Assembly (NCBI RefSeq): GCF_001708445.1
Contig: NZ_CP015637.1
Span: 2,977,001-3,041,000, forward strand
DNA: 64,000 nucleotides
Source of the DNA: Pseudomonas fluorescens
Lineage (GTDB): Bacteria; Pseudomonadota; Gammaproteobacteria; Pseudomonadales; Pseudomonadaceae
Direction of reading: 5' to 3'
How positions within the stretch are numbered: position 1 is the stretch's first letter; every line of letters starts with the position of its first letter. The notes under the pieces were generated by a model. It was not told where the DNA came from. It did not search any database and saw only the letters and a list, made by a program, of their open reading frames with translations. A program made the translations under genes and the position numbers. Below, piece after piece: positions 1 to 9,381 of the stretch.

Positions 1-125
1 ACCACACCCCGGCCCCCATGCTACTCGGTATCGCGCTGTGTGCCGTGGCCGCAATGCTCACCACTTTATGGACCTTGCGCCGTCTGCCGGCACACTTGCG
101 CTCCAGTGGCCTGCCTTCGCCGTAA
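1..125 (+). CDS. C-terminal tail of an integral membrane protein (partial)
   Basis: The frame is open from the window edge to a TAA at 123-125 and encodes about 40 residues. A hydrophobic stretch (LLGIALCAVAAMLTTLW) is followed by a short basic tail (RRLPAHLR), which looks like the last membrane helix and cytoplasmic end of a transporter, possibly MFS. Too little is present to name a family. Confidence 0.45.
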   Translation, partial: HTPAPMLLGIALCAVAAMLTTLWTLRRLPAHLRSSGLPSP

Positions 126-218
126 CCATTCGTCGGGCCTGGAAGGCATCCATTACAACTATCGCGGGCGGGCAAACACCTAATTCCATAGCACCCTTAA
201 ACAGCTACGGAGTTTGAA

Positions 219-1076
219 ATGACCGACTACCCTCGCCCGCCTTTCGCCCCTCAAGCCCAATCGGTACCCGGCTCCCAGAAAAAAATGGACCCGTACCCCG
301 ACTGCGGCGAGCAGAGCTACAACGGCTCAGGCCGGCTGGCGAATAAAATCGCCCTGATTACCGGTGCCGACAGCGGTATTGGCCGCGCCGTGGCCATCGC
401 ATTTGCCCGCGAAGGCGCCGATGTGGCGATCGCCTACCTGGACGAACATGAAGATGCCCGTGAAACCGCACGCTGGGTCGAGGAAGCCGGTCGCCAGTGC
501 CTGTTGTTGCCCGGTGACATCGCGCAAAAGGCCAACTGCCAGGCGCTGGTCGACAAGACTGTCGAACAGTTCGGTCGCATCGATGTGCTGGTGAACAATG
601 CTGCCTTCCAGATGACCCACGAAACCCTCGAAGAAATCGAGGATGAAGAGTGGGTCAAGACCTTCGATATCAACATCACCGCGATGTTTCGTATCTGCAA
701 GGCTGCCCTGCCCCATATGAAGGCCGGCAGTTCGATCATCAACACCAGTTCAGTCAATTCCGACATGCCCAAGCCGACGTTGCTGGCCTATGCCGCCACC
801 AAAGGCGCGATAGCCAACTTCACCGGTGGCCTGGCGCAGTTGCTGGGCAGCAAGGGTATTCGCGTCAACAGCGTCGCACCCGGCCCAATCTGGACGCCGT
901 TGATCGTGGCGACCATGCCCGATGAAGATGTGCAGAGTTTTGGCAGCGAAACACCGCTGGGCCGTCCTGGGCAACCGGTAGAGGTGGCGCCGATCTATGT
1001 GCTGCTGGCCTCGGACGAAGCCAGCTACATATCGGGCTCCCGTTACGCCGTCACCGGCGGTAAACCGATCCTCTGA
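219..1076 (+). CDS. SDR family oxidoreductase (YghA / general stress protein 39 type)
   Basis: This 285-residue protein is an NAD(P)-dependent short-chain dehydrogenase. After a proline-rich extension of about 40 residues, seen in the YghA/GSP39 branch of the family, it has the Rossmann motif TGADSGIGRA, the NNAA motif, the catalytic Ser in NTSSVNS and the YAATKGA Tyr/Lys motif. The C-terminal GGKPIL is also typical. The ATG follows a good site (GGAG, six bases away). Relatives are often stress-induced, but the substrate cannot be read from sequence. The gene stands alone and is followed by a REP palindrome. Confidence 0.85.
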   Translation: MTDYPRPPFAPQAQSVPGSQKKMDPYPDCGEQSYNGSGRLANKIALITGADSGIGRAVAIAFAREGADVAIAYLDEHEDARETARWVEEAGRQCLLLPGDIAQKANCQALVDKTVEQFGRIDVLVNNAAFQMTHETLEEIEDEEWVKTFDINITAMFRICKAALPHMKAGSSIINTSSVNSDMPKPTLLAYAATKGAIANFTGGLAQLLGSKGIRVNSVAPGPIWTPLIVATMPDEDVQSFGSETPLGRPGQPVEVAPIYVLLASDEASYISGSRYAVTGGKPIL

Positions 1077-1092
1077 TCCTGCACATTACCCG

Positions 1093-1117
1093 GTGGGAGA
1101 GGCTTGCTCCCTCCCAC
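1093..1117. repeat. Single REP-type palindrome
   Basis: GTGGGAG at 1093-1099 pairs with CTCCCAC at 1111-1117 around GGCTTGCT. This is the common extragenic REP motif of fluorescent pseudomonads, lying here between convergent genes, where it may also act as a transcript-stabilising or terminating hairpin. Confidence 0.6.
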
Positions 1118-1141
1118 ACGGTTGAACAGTGCGCTGATCGT

Positions 1142-2056
1142 TTACAAATCAAACCGGTCCACCGCCCGCCGCCGCTCGTTGTCGTCACGCACGTCATAAC
1201 TGGCGGTGGTCTGGATATTGGTGTGGTGCGCCAGTTTCTGTGCGATCGACAGGTCGTGCTCTTCGATCACCCGCGTGATAAACGAGCGGCGGAAATCGTG
1301 GGGCATTATCTTCACGCCGACCTGCTCACCGCGCTGACGGGCAATGTAGTAAATCGCGTGCTTGGTGATGCGCTCGCGTGTGATATGGCTGCCCCGACGG
1401 ATGCGGTTGAAGAGAAAGGTATCGTCTTGTTCACCTTCCTTGAGCTGTTCGCGGCGAAACGCCAGCCAGGCCTGCAACTTGGCGAAAGCCCAGTCTGGCG
1501 CGTACTTGACCAGCTCCTTGTTGCCCTTGCCGATCACCCGCAAGCTGCGTTCCTGGAAATTGATCTGCCCCAGGTCGAGGTTGACCGATTCCGACTTGCG
1601 CATACCTGAACCGTAAAGGATGCCGATCACAGCGGCATCGCGCAGGCCCTGGGGGCGCGGGTCGGCGGCGCAGACTTCCATCATTTCGCGGATCAGCGTG
1701 CGTCGCAGGTTGCGCCCCTGGCCCAGGCGGCTGCCAGGAGTCGCCTTGACCGAACGCATCTTCAACAGATGCTCCTGGCTGATCAGGCTGATGCGCCAGG
1801 CTTCGTTCATCACCCCGCGCACCGCGTTCACATACAACGATGAGGTATTGGGGGCATAGCCGTCCTCGCGCAAGGCAGCGACGAGCGCGATCACGTGTTC
1901 AGGTTGCAGCAGGTGCCAGTCAATGTCTTCGAGGTTGATGTCCTCGTACCCCAGGCGGTCGGCTGCGTCTTGCAGCACATAGCGCATGGTCAATTGGCTG
2001 GAGGGGGCCAGGCGAGTGAGATAGAGGGTCAGTGGATTGCGGATAGACTCAGTCAA
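1142..2056 (-). CDS. Solitary tyrosine recombinase (phage-integrase / XerD-like)
   Basis: The 304-residue protein has an N-terminal core-binding (SAM-like) domain over about residues 1-110 and a C-terminal catalytic domain. The full set of catalytic residues is visible: Arg in GSGMRKSE, Lys in GKGNKE, HDFRR, the His of HHTN, and the nucleophilic Tyr in TTASYD. It should therefore be active. It is not XerC or XerD in the usual core-genome settings, and no integrase partners, excisionase, phage genes or tRNA att site are nearby. The start is TTG at 2056 with a weak ribosome site. A perfect 13-bp inverted repeat begins 19 bases upstream and could be its recombination site or operator. Confidence 0.85.
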   Translation of the reverse strand: MTESIRNPLTLYLTRLAPSSQLTMRYVLQDAADRLGYEDINLEDIDWHLLQPEHVIALVAALREDGYAPNTSSLYVNAVRGVMNEAWRISLISQEHLLKMRSVKATPGSRLGQGRNLRRTLIREMMEVCAADPRPQGLRDAAVIGILYGSGMRKSESVNLDLGQINFQERSLRVIGKGNKELVKYAPDWAFAKLQAWLAFRREQLKEGEQDDTFLFNRIRRGSHITRERITKHAIYYIARQRGEQVGVKIMPHDFRRSFITRVIEEHDLSIAQKLAHHTNIQTTASYDVRDDNERRRAVDRFDL

Positions 2057-2075
2057 GGTAGATCAGCCTTTGGAT

Positions 2076-2115
2076 TAAATACCTCGATCAAGTCATTGTT
2101 AAATCGAGGTATTTA
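2076..2115. repeat. Perfect 13-bp inverted repeat upstream of the recombinase
   Basis: TAAATACCTCGAT (2076-2088) and its exact reverse complement ATCGAGGTATTTA (2103-2115) flank a 14-bp spacer (2089-2102). The arm length equals that of loxP and FRT arms, but those sites have 8-bp spacers. It may be the recombinase's core site, an autoregulatory operator, or both. The symmetry is seen directly; the function is inferred. Confidence 0.7.
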
Positions 2116-2163
2116 GTGAATGGCGAGGGGCGAGTCTAACGCAGGACCCGCCCGCCTGCCACA

Positions 2164-2982
2164 TCACGGGGCCGTTTCGTCATCCTCGGTGGGTTCCTGA
2201 GGCTGAGGTAGGGTCTGGGACTGGCTCCACTCGGCATCCTGCTTCTGCATCAGCGCAAACCAGTGCTGGCGCATGAACGTCAGGTAGTTCTCCGGCGCCT
2301 TGGCAAAATCCTTCTCGTCGGTATAGCAACCCGGCAACGGCAGCTCGGTACCCTGCTCCTTATACTGGCTGACCAGCGCCTGTTGCCCGGCTACGCTGCA
2401 GTCCTTGGGCAACGGCATGCCGCGCAGTGCGCCGGCCTCTTCGTCCCACCAGCTTGCGCCGTAGCGGTCGACACCGCGCAAACGGTACTTCTGCGACTTG
2501 CCCACATGCATGATCAGCTTGAATTCGTTAGGGCTGACATCGCTGGTGCAGGTACGCGAGTAACCCACGGTAGCCTGGGTGAGGCCGTCGCCGGCCAGGT
2601 CGGTGACCTTGGTGGCAGCCATGTCGAAGTGCAACGCCGCGTCGAACTCACAATGCTGTACATCGTCGTAGAGCATCCACATGCGTTTGGGGCGGTCGCC
2701 ATCGATCAGGTATTGGGCTGCATAGACAAATGCCGATTGGGTGCCATCGTCCTCGCGTTCATTGAGTTGTTCGGCGAGCACCAGCAGGTTCTTGCCCTGA
2801 CGGTCGTCCCATGTATAGGCGGCAACCTGCTTACCACGGACTTCAACGCCCTCCGGCACCTGGGTGACCGGGGTCAGCGCCACCCCCTCATCGGCCTGCA
2901 CGGTCGTGATACACGCCATCGTCATCAACAAGCCCATCAACGCGGGCCGCAACTGGCCACGCAAAAGCTGCACGCTATTCAT
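2164..2982 (-). CDS. Secreted/periplasmic hypothetical protein
   Basis: The 272-residue protein begins with a typical Sec signal peptide: basic start, hydrophobic core GLLMTMACITTV, and likely cleavage after VQA. The mature part has repeated acidic-turn motifs such as TDLAGDGLTQ, like calcium or FG-GAP-type loops, and several cysteines, consistent with a folded periplasmic protein. The arrangement of AATKVTDLAGDG and KLIMHVGKSQKYRLRG resembles the family annotated as M949_RS01915, but I hold that name only loosely. The C-terminus is Gln/Glu/Pro-rich. It is transcribed divergently from the arn operon across a 490-base spacer, and nothing ties it to lipid A. Confidence 0.6.
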   Translation of the reverse strand: MNSVQLLRGQLRPALMGLLMTMACITTVQADEGVALTPVTQVPEGVEVRGKQVAAYTWDDRQGKNLLVLAEQLNEREDDGTQSAFVYAAQYLIDGDRPKRMWMLYDDVQHCEFDAALHFDMAATKVTDLAGDGLTQATVGYSRTCTSDVSPNEFKLIMHVGKSQKYRLRGVDRYGASWWDEEAGALRGMPLPKDCSVAGQQALVSQYKEQGTELPLPGCYTDEKDFAKAPENYLTFMRQHWFALMQKQDAEWSQSQTLPQPQEPTEDDETAP

Positions 2983-3230
2983 CCGAGTACCCTGGCAAGA
3001 GATGGCTTACTTTACCGGCACTTGAGCGGCAATGCAGAGAAGATTGTTGAATAAATTCGGCGGTCGAAGCCGTTGTTTGCCCGCAGGCTCCCATCAGCGG
3101 CCAACACGCGTCTATTTCGCGGATTTACCGCACGGCTCAACACGTTAGGTACCTAGCTGAACCCTAGCTGTCTACCTGTCAAATAAACGAGTTTTTCATC
3201 AGGCTTTCATATTCGTACAACATTTTTACG

Positions 3231-3247
3231 CTTAATCTTGGGTTCAC
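3231..3247 (+). promoter_or_regulatory. Candidate PmrA (BasR) box
   Basis: CTTAAT-N5-GTTCAC resembles the direct-repeat PmrA site (YTTAAK-N5-YTTAAK): the first half matches perfectly, the second only partly. Its place upstream of the arn genes, which PmrAB/PhoPQ control in other pseudomonads, supports it. The distance to arnC implies a leader of about 200 bases. Confidence 0.35.
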
Positions 3248-3367
3248 GGACTTGAGAGCAAACCGCGCTTTACGGACTAACTAGTTGATTACCCTTTACC
3301 TTTGCGCAAAACGGTCTTTACTCCAGTTCACTTAGGAAGAACACACGGTCAGCCTTCAGGACGTTGA

Positions 3368-3397
3368 ATGAACACCACGCACCCCACTGCCTTTTGA
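3368..3397 (+). CDS. Possible nine-residue leader peptide upstream of arnC
   Basis: ATG follows AGGA by seven bases and opens a frame coding MNTTHPTAF before TGA. Its good ribosome site and position inside the presumed arn mRNA leader suggest a leader peptide that could couple translation to expression. It could equally be chance. It bears no likeness to the ArnB N-terminus. Confidence 0.25.
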   Translation: MNTTHPTAF

Positions 3398-3475
3398 TCA
3401 GTTGCCTGCATTTTCGCCCACTGATTGCTGCTGTTTTCACGCACCAAGCTGATCTAACCCCGAGGTCATGAATCT

Positions 3476-4513
3476 TTGAAACCCTACCCTATTCATTGTG
3501 TGTCGATCGTTATTCCGGTCTACAACGAACAAGAGAGCCTGCCTGAATTGCTGCGTCGCACCACCGCAGCCTGCAAGCAACTGGCCTACGAATACGAAAT
3601 CATCCTGGTGGATGACGGTAGCCGTGACAAATCCGCCCAGTTGCTGGAAAACGCCGCCGAAGAAGACGGTAGCAACGTGGTGGCGGTGATCCTTAACCGC
3701 AACTACGGCCAGCATGCGGCGATCATGGCTGGTTTCGAGCAGTGCCGCGGCGACGTGGTGATTACCCTCGACGCCGACCTGCAGAACCCGCCGGAAGAAA
3801 TCCCGCGCCTGGTGGAACAAGCCGCCCTGGGTTACGACGTGGTCGCCACCGTGCGCAACAATCGCCAGGACTCGGCCTTCCGCCGCTGGCCTTCGCGCCT
3901 GATCAACCTGGCTGTGCAACGCTCCACCGGTGTGGCCATGACTGACTACGGCTGCATGCTGCGCGCGTACCGCCGCACCATCGTCGACGCCATGCTTGCC
4001 TGCCGCGAGCGCAGCACCTTTATCCCGATCCTGGCCAACGGGTTTGCCCGCCACACCACGGAAATCCTCGTAAACCACGCCGAGCGCGAGCACGGCGAAT
4101 CCAAATACAGTGCCATGCGCCTGATCAGCCTGATGTTCGATCTGCTGACCTGCATGACCACCACCCCGCTGCGCCTGCTGTCTATTGTCGGCTTCTGCCT
4201 GGCGGGCCTGGGCGGGCTGTTCGCATTTGCGCTGATCATCCTGCGCCTGGCCTTCGGTGCCCAATGGGCCGGTGATGGCACCTTCGTGCTGTTTGCGGTG
4301 CTCTTCGTGTTCACCGGCGGCCAGTTCATCGGCATGGGCCTCTTGGGTGAATACCTGGGCCGCATGTACAGCGATGTGCGCGCCCGCCCTCGGTTCTTTA
4401 TTGAAAAAGTGCTGCGCAACCAACCGGCAGCACCGGCACCCGTGGTCGTCGTCGACGGCCTGGCGTCCTCCCATACCACCACTACTTCTCCTTCCGATCA
4501 GGTTTCGTCATGA
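3476..4513 (+). CDS. arnC: Undecaprenyl-phosphate 4-deoxy-4-formamido-L-arabinose transferase
   Basis: ArnC moves Ara4FN from UDP onto undecaprenyl phosphate at the inner face of the membrane. The 345-residue protein has the GT2 fold ([25 protein letters not shown], the QxxRW-like area), then two C-terminal membrane helices around residues 235-305, as in the DPM1-like family. The start is TTG at 3476 with CGAGG about ten bases upstream, and it fits the family N-terminus (MKPYP). A three-codon frame (3468-3479) ends across this start. The gene overlaps arnA by four bases (ATGA). It is first in the operon because arnB is absent. Confidence 0.95.
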   Translation: MKPYPIHCVSIVIPVYNEQESLPELLRRTTAACKQLAYEYEIILVDDGSRDKSAQLLENAAEEDGSNVVAVILNRNYGQHAAIMAGFEQCRGDVVITLDADLQNPPEEIPRLVEQAALGYDVVATVRNNRQDSAFRRWPSRLINLAVQRSTGVAMTDYGCMLRAYRRTIVDAMLACRERSTFIPILANGFARHTTEILVNHAEREHGESKYSAMRLISLMFDLLTCMTTTPLRLLSIVGFCLAGLGGLFAFALIILRLAFGAQWAGDGTFVLFAVLFVFTGGQFIGMGLLGEYLGRMYSDVRARPRFFIEKVLRNQPAAPAPVVVVDGLASSHTTTTSPSDQVSS

Positions 4514-6501
4514 ATTCAAAAGCCGTTGTATTCGCTTATCACGATATTGGCTGTGCTGGCATTGAAGCCTTGCTGACGGCTGGCTACGACATTGCTGCCG
4601 TGTTCACCCATGCCGATGACCCCAAGGAAAACAATTTCTACGGTTCCGTCGCGCAACTGTGCGCCCGCAACGGCATCCCGGTGCATGCACCGGAAGACGC
4701 CAACCACCCGCTGTGGATCGAGCGCATCGCCAAGCTCAACCCGGACTTCATCTTCTCGTTCTACTACCGCAACCTGCTCAGCGAAGCCCTGTTGGCCACC
4801 GCCAGCAAAGGCGCGTTCAACCTGCACGGTTCGCTGTTGCCGAAATACCGTGGCCGCGCACCGGCCAACTGGGTACTGGTCAAGGGCGAAACCGAAACCG
4901 GCGTGACCCTGCACCGCATGGTCAAGCGTGCCGACGCTGGCGCTATCCTCGCCCAGCAGAAAGTCACGATCGAGCGCACCGACACCGGCCTGACCCTGCA
5001 CGCCAAACTGCGTGACGCCGCCACCAACCTGCTGCGCGATGCCCTGCCACAACTGGCCGCGGGCAAGCTGACTGAAACCGCCCAGGACGAAAGCCAGGCT
5101 ACCTATTTTGGCCGCCGTACCGCCGCTGATGGCAAGCTGGAGTGGAAAAAGCCGGCTGAAGAACTGTTCAACCTGGTGCGTGCCGTGACCCAGCCTTACC
5201 CAGGCGCCTTCTGCGCCGTGGGCGAGCACAAGCTGATCGTGTGGCAAGCCGAAGTCGTCAAGGGCAACGAAGGCCTGGCGCCCGGCCGCGTGATCAGCGT
5301 CAACCCGCTGCGCATCGCCTGCGGCGAAGACTCCCTGGTGGTCAAGTTCGGCCAGCGCAATGACAACGGCCTGTACCTGGCCGGCCCGTCCCTGGCCAAC
5401 GAATTGGGCCTGGTCGACGGCTCCGTCCTGCGCGGCGCCGAATCCGGCCGCAAGCCACGTCGTACCCGTGTACTGATCCTAGGCGTGAACGGCTTTATCG
5501 GTAACCACCTGTCCGAGCGCCTGCTGCGTGACGACCGCTACGAGGTCTACGGCCTGGATATCGGCTCCGACGCCATCGAGCGCCTGCGCAGCCACCCGAA
5601 CTTCCATTACGTGGAAGGCGATATCAGCATCCACACCGAGTGGATCGAGTACCACATCAAGAAGTGCGACGTCGTCCTGCCGCTCGTGGCCATCGCCACT
5701 CCGATCGAATACACCCGCAACCCGCTGCGCGTGTTCGAGCTGGACTTCGAAGAAAACCTCAAGCTGGTGCGCTACTGCGTCAAGTACAACAAGCGCGTGA
5801 TCTTCCCATCGACCTCCGAAGTCTATGGCATGTGCCAGGACCAGTACTTCGACGAAGACACCTCCAACCTGGTGGTCGGCCCGGTCAACAAGCAACGCTG
5901 GATCTACTCGGTCTCCAAGCAACTGCTCGACCGCGTCATCTGGGCCTACGGCGACAAGGGCCTGAAATTCACCCTGTTCCGTCCGTTCAACTGGATGGGG
6001 CCACGCCTGGACCGCCTGGATTCGGCGCGTATCGGCAGCTCCCGTGCGATCACCCAGTTGATCCTGAACCTGGTGGAAGGCACCCCGATCCGTCTGTTCG
6101 ACGGTGGCGAGCAAAAACGTTGCTTCACTGACATCGCCGACGGTATCGAAGCCCTGGCCCGTATCATTGATAACGACAACGGTGTCTGCGATAGCCAGAT
6201 CATCAACATCGGCAACCCGGAAAACGAAGCCAGCATCCGTCAACTGGGCGAAGAACTGTTGCGTCAGTTCGAAGCTCACCCGCTGCGCAGCAACTTCCCT
6301 CCGTTCGCCGGTTTCCGCGACGTAGAGAGCAAGGCGTTCTACGGCACCGGTTACCAGGACGTGGCGCACCGCAAGCCAAGCATCGAAAACGCCAAGCGCC
6401 TGTTGAACTGGGAGCCAACCGTTGAGATGAGCGAGACCATCGGCAACACCCTCGACTTCTTCCTGAAAGAAGCCATGCTCGAAATCGCGGACAAGAAGTA
6501 A
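4510..6501 (+). CDS. arnA: Bifunctional UDP-Ara4N formyltransferase / UDP-glucuronate decarboxylase
   Basis: The 663-residue cytoplasmic enzyme catalyses two non-consecutive steps of Ara4N synthesis. Residues 1-305 are the formyltransferase, with the catalytic [12 protein letters not shown] segment, homologous to methionyl-tRNA formyltransferase. Residues about 315-663 are the NAD-dependent UDP-GlcA C4-oxidising decarboxylase, an extended SDR with [10 protein letters not shown] and the YSVSK Tyr/Lys pair. Length and domain order match full-length ArnA. Its ketopentose product is the substrate of ArnB, which is not encoded in this window. The start overlaps the arnC stop, and the TAA shares one base with the arnD ATG. 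Confidence 0.96.
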   Translation: MNSKAVVFAYHDIGCAGIEALLTAGYDIAAVFTHADDPKENNFYGSVAQLCARNGIPVHAPEDANHPLWIERIAKLNPDFIFSFYYRNLLSEALLATASKGAFNLHGSLLPKYRGRAPANWVLVKGETETGVTLHRMVKRADAGAILAQQKVTIERTDTGLTLHAKLRDAATNLLRDALPQLAAGKLTETAQDESQATYFGRRTAADGKLEWKKPAEELFNLVRAVTQPYPGAFCAVGEHKLIVWQAEVVKGNEGLAPGRVISVNPLRIACGEDSLVVKFGQRNDNGLYLAGPSLANELGLVDGSVLRGAESGRKPRRTRVLILGVNGFIGNHLSERLLRDDRYEVYGLDIGSDAIERLRSHPNFHYVEGDISIHTEWIEYHIKKCDVVLPLVAIATPIEYTRNPLRVFELDFEENLKLVRYCVKYNKRVIFPSTSEVYGMCQDQYFDEDTSNLVVGPVNKQRWIYSVSKQLLDRVIWAYGDKGLKFTLFRPFNWMGPRLDRLDSARIGSSRAITQLILNLVEGTPIRLFDGGEQKRCFTDIADGIEALARIIDNDNGVCDSQIINIGNPENEASIRQLGEELLRQFEAHPLRSNFPPFAGFRDVESKAFYGTGYQDVAHRKPSIENAKRLLNWEPTVEMSETIGNTLDFFLKEAMLEIADKK

Positions 6502-7385
6502 TGCAGGCAGGTCTTCGCATTGATGTCGACACCTACCGTGGCACCCGTGAAGGTGTGCCGCGGTTGCTCGAATCCCTGGATGAAGCCGGGGTGAAAGCGA
6601 CGTTCTTCTTCAGTGTTGGGCCGGACAACATGGGGCGCCACTTGTGGCGCCTCATCCGCCCGCAGTTCCTGTGGAAGATGCTGCGTTCCAATGCCGTAGG
6701 CCTGTATGGCCTGGATATCTTGCTGGCCGGCACCGCCTGGCCGGGCAAGCCGATCGGTCGTGACCTGGGGCACTTGATGCGCCAGGCCAAGGCCGCCGGG
6801 CACGAAGTCGGCCTGCACGCCTGGGATCACCACGGTTGGCAGGCCAACACCGGGCGCTGGAGTGAGGCACAACTAGTGGAGCAGATCCGCCGTGGCGTCG
6901 ACACCCTCAGCGATATCCTCGGTGAACGCATCGACTGTTCAGCGGCGGCCGGTTGGCGTGCCGATGAACGCGTGGTGCAAGCCAAGCAAGGCTTCAACTT
7001 TCGCTACAACAGCGATTGCCGGGGCACCAGCCTGTTTCGACCGACATTGGCCGATGGCAGCGCGGGCACCCCACAAATTCCGGTAGACCTGCCGACCTTC
7101 GACGAAGTCGTCGGGCCGGTGGTGGCTGCCAAGGACTTCAACCGCTTCATCCTCGACCGCTTTGCCGAGTCGAAGCTGAACGTCTACACGATCCACGCAG
7201 AAGTAGAAGGGATTCTGATGGCCAATGATTTTCGCCAGTTGCTGGCCCAGGCAGGGCAGCGCGGCATCGACTTCAAACCCCTGGGCGACTTGTTGCCCGC
7301 GGACCTGACCACCCTGCCCCAGCAACACCTGGTGCGTGGCGCCCTGAGTGGGCGTGAGGGCTGGCTTGGAGTGCAACAGGCATGA
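6501..7385 (+). CDS. arnD: 4-deoxy-4-formamido-L-arabinose-phosphoundecaprenol deformylase
   Basis: ArnD removes the formyl group from undecaprenyl-phosphate-Ara4FN, making the step irreversible before flipping. The 294-residue protein starts with the polysaccharide-deacetylase/NodB metal-site motif [10 protein letters not shown] and carries the His motif [13 protein letters not shown], with the C-terminal HAEVEG segment of the family. The ATG overlaps the arnA stop by one base and the TGA overlaps arnT by four bases, so it is translationally coupled on both sides. Confidence 0.95.
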   Translation: MQAGLRIDVDTYRGTREGVPRLLESLDEAGVKATFFFSVGPDNMGRHLWRLIRPQFLWKMLRSNAVGLYGLDILLAGTAWPGKPIGRDLGHLMRQAKAAGHEVGLHAWDHHGWQANTGRWSEAQLVEQIRRGVDTLSDILGERIDCSAAAGWRADERVVQAKQGFNFRYNSDCRGTSLFRPTLADGSAGTPQIPVDLPTFDEVVGPVVAAKDFNRFILDRFAESKLNVYTIHAEVEGILMANDFRQLLAQAGQRGIDFKPLGDLLPADLTTLPQQHLVRGALSGREGWLGVQQA

Positions 7386-9037
7386 TCCGCCGTTGGGCGC
7401 TGCCCCTGCTACTGTTGGCGTTCGGTGTGTTTTATCTGCTGCCGCTGGCCACCCATGGCCTGTGGATTCCGGATGAAACCCGCTACGCGCAGATCAGCCA
7501 GGAAATGCTGCTGACCGGCAAGTGGGCCTCGCCGCACTTCATGGGCATTCGCTATTTCGAAAAGCCGGCCGCCGGTTACTGGATGATCGCGCTGGGCCAG
7601 GCGATCTTTGGGCAGAACCTGTTCGGCGTACGCTTTGCCTCAGCGTTTAGCACCGGCTTGAGCATCCTGCTGGTGTACCTGGTGTCGCGCCGGCTGTGGA
7701 ATGACCCGCACAAGAGCCTGGTCAGTACCGTGCTCTACATGAGCTTTGTCAGCGTCGCCGCCCTGGGCGGTTACGCCAACCTGGACCCGCAGTTCACCTT
7801 CTGGGTCAACCTGACAGGCGTGGCGCTGTGGTTCTGCTTCGATAGCACCACGCGTAACGGTCGCCTGGGCGCCTGGGCATTGCTGGGCCTGGCCTGCGGC
7901 ATGGGTTTTATGACCAAGGGTTTTCTGGCGTGGCTGCTGCCCGTGCTGATCGCCCTGCCCTACGCAATCTGGCAAAAACGCTTTCGCGAGCTGCTCGGCT
8001 ACGGCGTGGTCGCCGTGGCCGTGGCCATCGTCGTCAGCTTGCCCTGGGCGTTGGCCGTACACTCGCAGGAGCCGGATTACTGGAACTTCTTCTTCTGGCA
8101 CGAGCATATCCAGCGCTTCGCCGGCGAGGACGCCCAGCACGCCGAGCCATTCTGGTACTACCTGCCGCTGCTGCTAGCCTTCTCGTTGCCGTGGATGGCA
8201 TTGCTGCCGGCTACGCTCAAGCAGGCCTGGCTGGAAAAACGTACCCCCAGGATCGCCTTCCTGTTGTTGTGGTTGCTGATGCCGCTGGCGTTCTTCAGCC
8301 TGGCCAAGGGCAAGCTGCCGTCCTACATCATGCCGTGCCTGCTGCCGCTGGCCTTGCTGATGGGCAACGCCCTGGCCGATAAACTGGCTCAGGGTCGCGA
8401 CCGCGCCTTGCGCATCAATGGCTGGCTGAACCTGGTGATCGGGGTCGTGGCGCTGCTGGCGTTGACCTGGCTTCAACTGAAAAAACCGGTGTACGAGCAC
8501 GGCCAGGAAACCCTGAGCCTGGTGCTGGTATTCGTTTTCCTGTTCGGTTGGATCATCGTCAACCTGCTGCAAGCCGCGCGCCCGCTGAAATGGTGGGCGG
8601 CACCGGTGCTTGGCAGCTGGCTGCTGGTGGCGTTGGCCCCGGCTGCGCTGCCCCATTCGGTGGTGTACAACAAGACCCCGGACCAATTCATCATCGATCA
8701 CCTGCCGGCCCTTCAACCGGCTGCCGCGTTGCTGAGCAATGACCTGGGAGCGGCATCGGCCCTGGCATGGCGCCTGCAACGCCCCGACGTCACCCTCTAT
8801 AACACCGTCGGCGAAGTGAAATACGGCCTCGCCTACCCGGACGCCACCCATCACAAGGTCGACATGACCCAGGTCAAGCAATGGATGAGCGATGCGCGTA
8901 AAAAAGGCGTAGTCGGCGTGGTGATGCGCGTTAAAGGCGAGGATGAAATAGCCGAGGTTGCGTTACTGCCTAAAGACGGCCAGCGCTTTGAGCAAGGCAA
9001 TCTTGTGATTCTGATCTTCCCGCAGGTTACGCCATGA
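7382..9037 (+). CDS. arnT: Undecaprenyl phosphate-Ara4N : lipid A transferase
   Basis: ArnT (GT83) transfers Ara4N to lipid A phosphates on the periplasmic face, lowering outer-membrane negative charge and giving polymyxin resistance. The 551-residue protein has about a dozen membrane helices and the first periplasmic-loop motif [14 protein letters not shown] with the conserved Asp/Glu/Arg, followed by [10 protein letters not shown]. The soluble C-terminal domain begins near residue 430. It overlaps arnD and arnE by four bases each. A second, more divergent relative lies at 11159. Confidence 0.95.
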   Translation: MIRRWALPLLLLAFGVFYLLPLATHGLWIPDETRYAQISQEMLLTGKWASPHFMGIRYFEKPAAGYWMIALGQAIFGQNLFGVRFASAFSTGLSILLVYLVSRRLWNDPHKSLVSTVLYMSFVSVAALGGYANLDPQFTFWVNLTGVALWFCFDSTTRNGRLGAWALLGLACGMGFMTKGFLAWLLPVLIALPYAIWQKRFRELLGYGVVAVAVAIVVSLPWALAVHSQEPDYWNFFFWHEHIQRFAGEDAQHAEPFWYYLPLLLAFSLPWMALLPATLKQAWLEKRTPRIAFLLLWLLMPLAFFSLAKGKLPSYIMPCLLPLALLMGNALADKLAQGRDRALRINGWLNLVIGVVALLALTWLQLKKPVYEHGQETLSLVLVFVFLFGWIIVNLLQAARPLKWWAAPVLGSWLLVALAPAALPHSVVYNKTPDQFIIDHLPALQPAAALLSNDLGAASALAWRLQRPDVTLYNTVGEVKYGLAYPDATHHKVDMTQVKQWMSDARKKGVVGVVMRVKGEDEIAEVALLPKDGQRFEQGNLVILIFPQVTP

Positions 9038-9381
9038 TCACCCTGCTGCTGTTGTTGAGCGCCTGCCTGCTCACCTGCATGGGCCAGGTCTCGCAGAAGT
9101 TTGCCGTGGAAAGCTGGCGCGACCAGCCCGACGGCTGGGCGCTGAAACTGCGTTCACCCTGGCTGTGGGCTGCCCTGCTGTGCCTGGGCTTCGGCCTGCT
9201 GGTGTGGTTGCTGGTGCTGCAGCGCCTGGAGGTCGGAGTGGCTTACCCGATGCTGAGCCTGAACTTTGTGCTGGTCACACTGATGGCGCGCTTTGTGTTC
9301 AAAGAGCACATCGACAGCCGCCATTGGCTGGGCGTGGCATTGGTGATTGCCGGTGTCGTGCTGCTGGGGCGTCAGGTATGA
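9034..9381 (+). CDS. arnE: Ara4N-phosphoundecaprenol flippase subunit ArnE
   Basis: The 115-residue small DMT/EamA-type protein has four predicted helices. With ArnF it flips undecaprenyl-phosphate-Ara4N to the periplasmic side. The segments [17 protein letters not shown] and [15 protein letters not shown] are typical of ArnE. It overlaps arnT and arnF by four bases each, consistent with stoichiometric co-production. Confidence 0.93.
   Translation: MITLLLLLSACLLTCMGQVSQKFAVESWRDQPDGWALKLRSPWLWAALLCLGFGLLVWLLVLQRLEVGVAYPMLSLNFVLVTLMARFVFKEHIDSRHWLGVALVIAGVVLLGRQV

Larger units (their letters stand above)
2983..3475 (+). promoter_or_regulatory. Long leader/promoter region of the arn operon (no full gene)
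   Basis: This 493-base stretch lies where arnB normally starts the operon. It is more AT-rich than its surroundings and holds no full-length gene and no recognisable arnB remnant. It contains a PmrA-box-like element (3231-3247) and two minimal open frames, a nine-residue one at 3368-3397 with its own ribosome site and a three-codon one at 3468-3479 whose stop overlaps the arnC start. It probably carries both the divergent promoter for the secreted protein and the arn promoter. Confidence 0.5.

Noticed and set aside
1142..2056. Recombinase as part of a genomic island or prophage
   Set aside because: Neighbours on both sides are ordinary chromosomal genes, with no tRNA, att duplication, or phage gene in reach.
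2983..3475. Degraded arnB pseudogene
   Set aside because: No fragment resembling the ArnB N-terminus, PLP-lysine region or C-terminus was seen in any frame of this stretch.
9165..9377. Longer start for ArnF (71 residues more)
   Set aside because: The added part is the out-of-frame reading of arnE and would destroy the ATGA junction and normal four-helix length.
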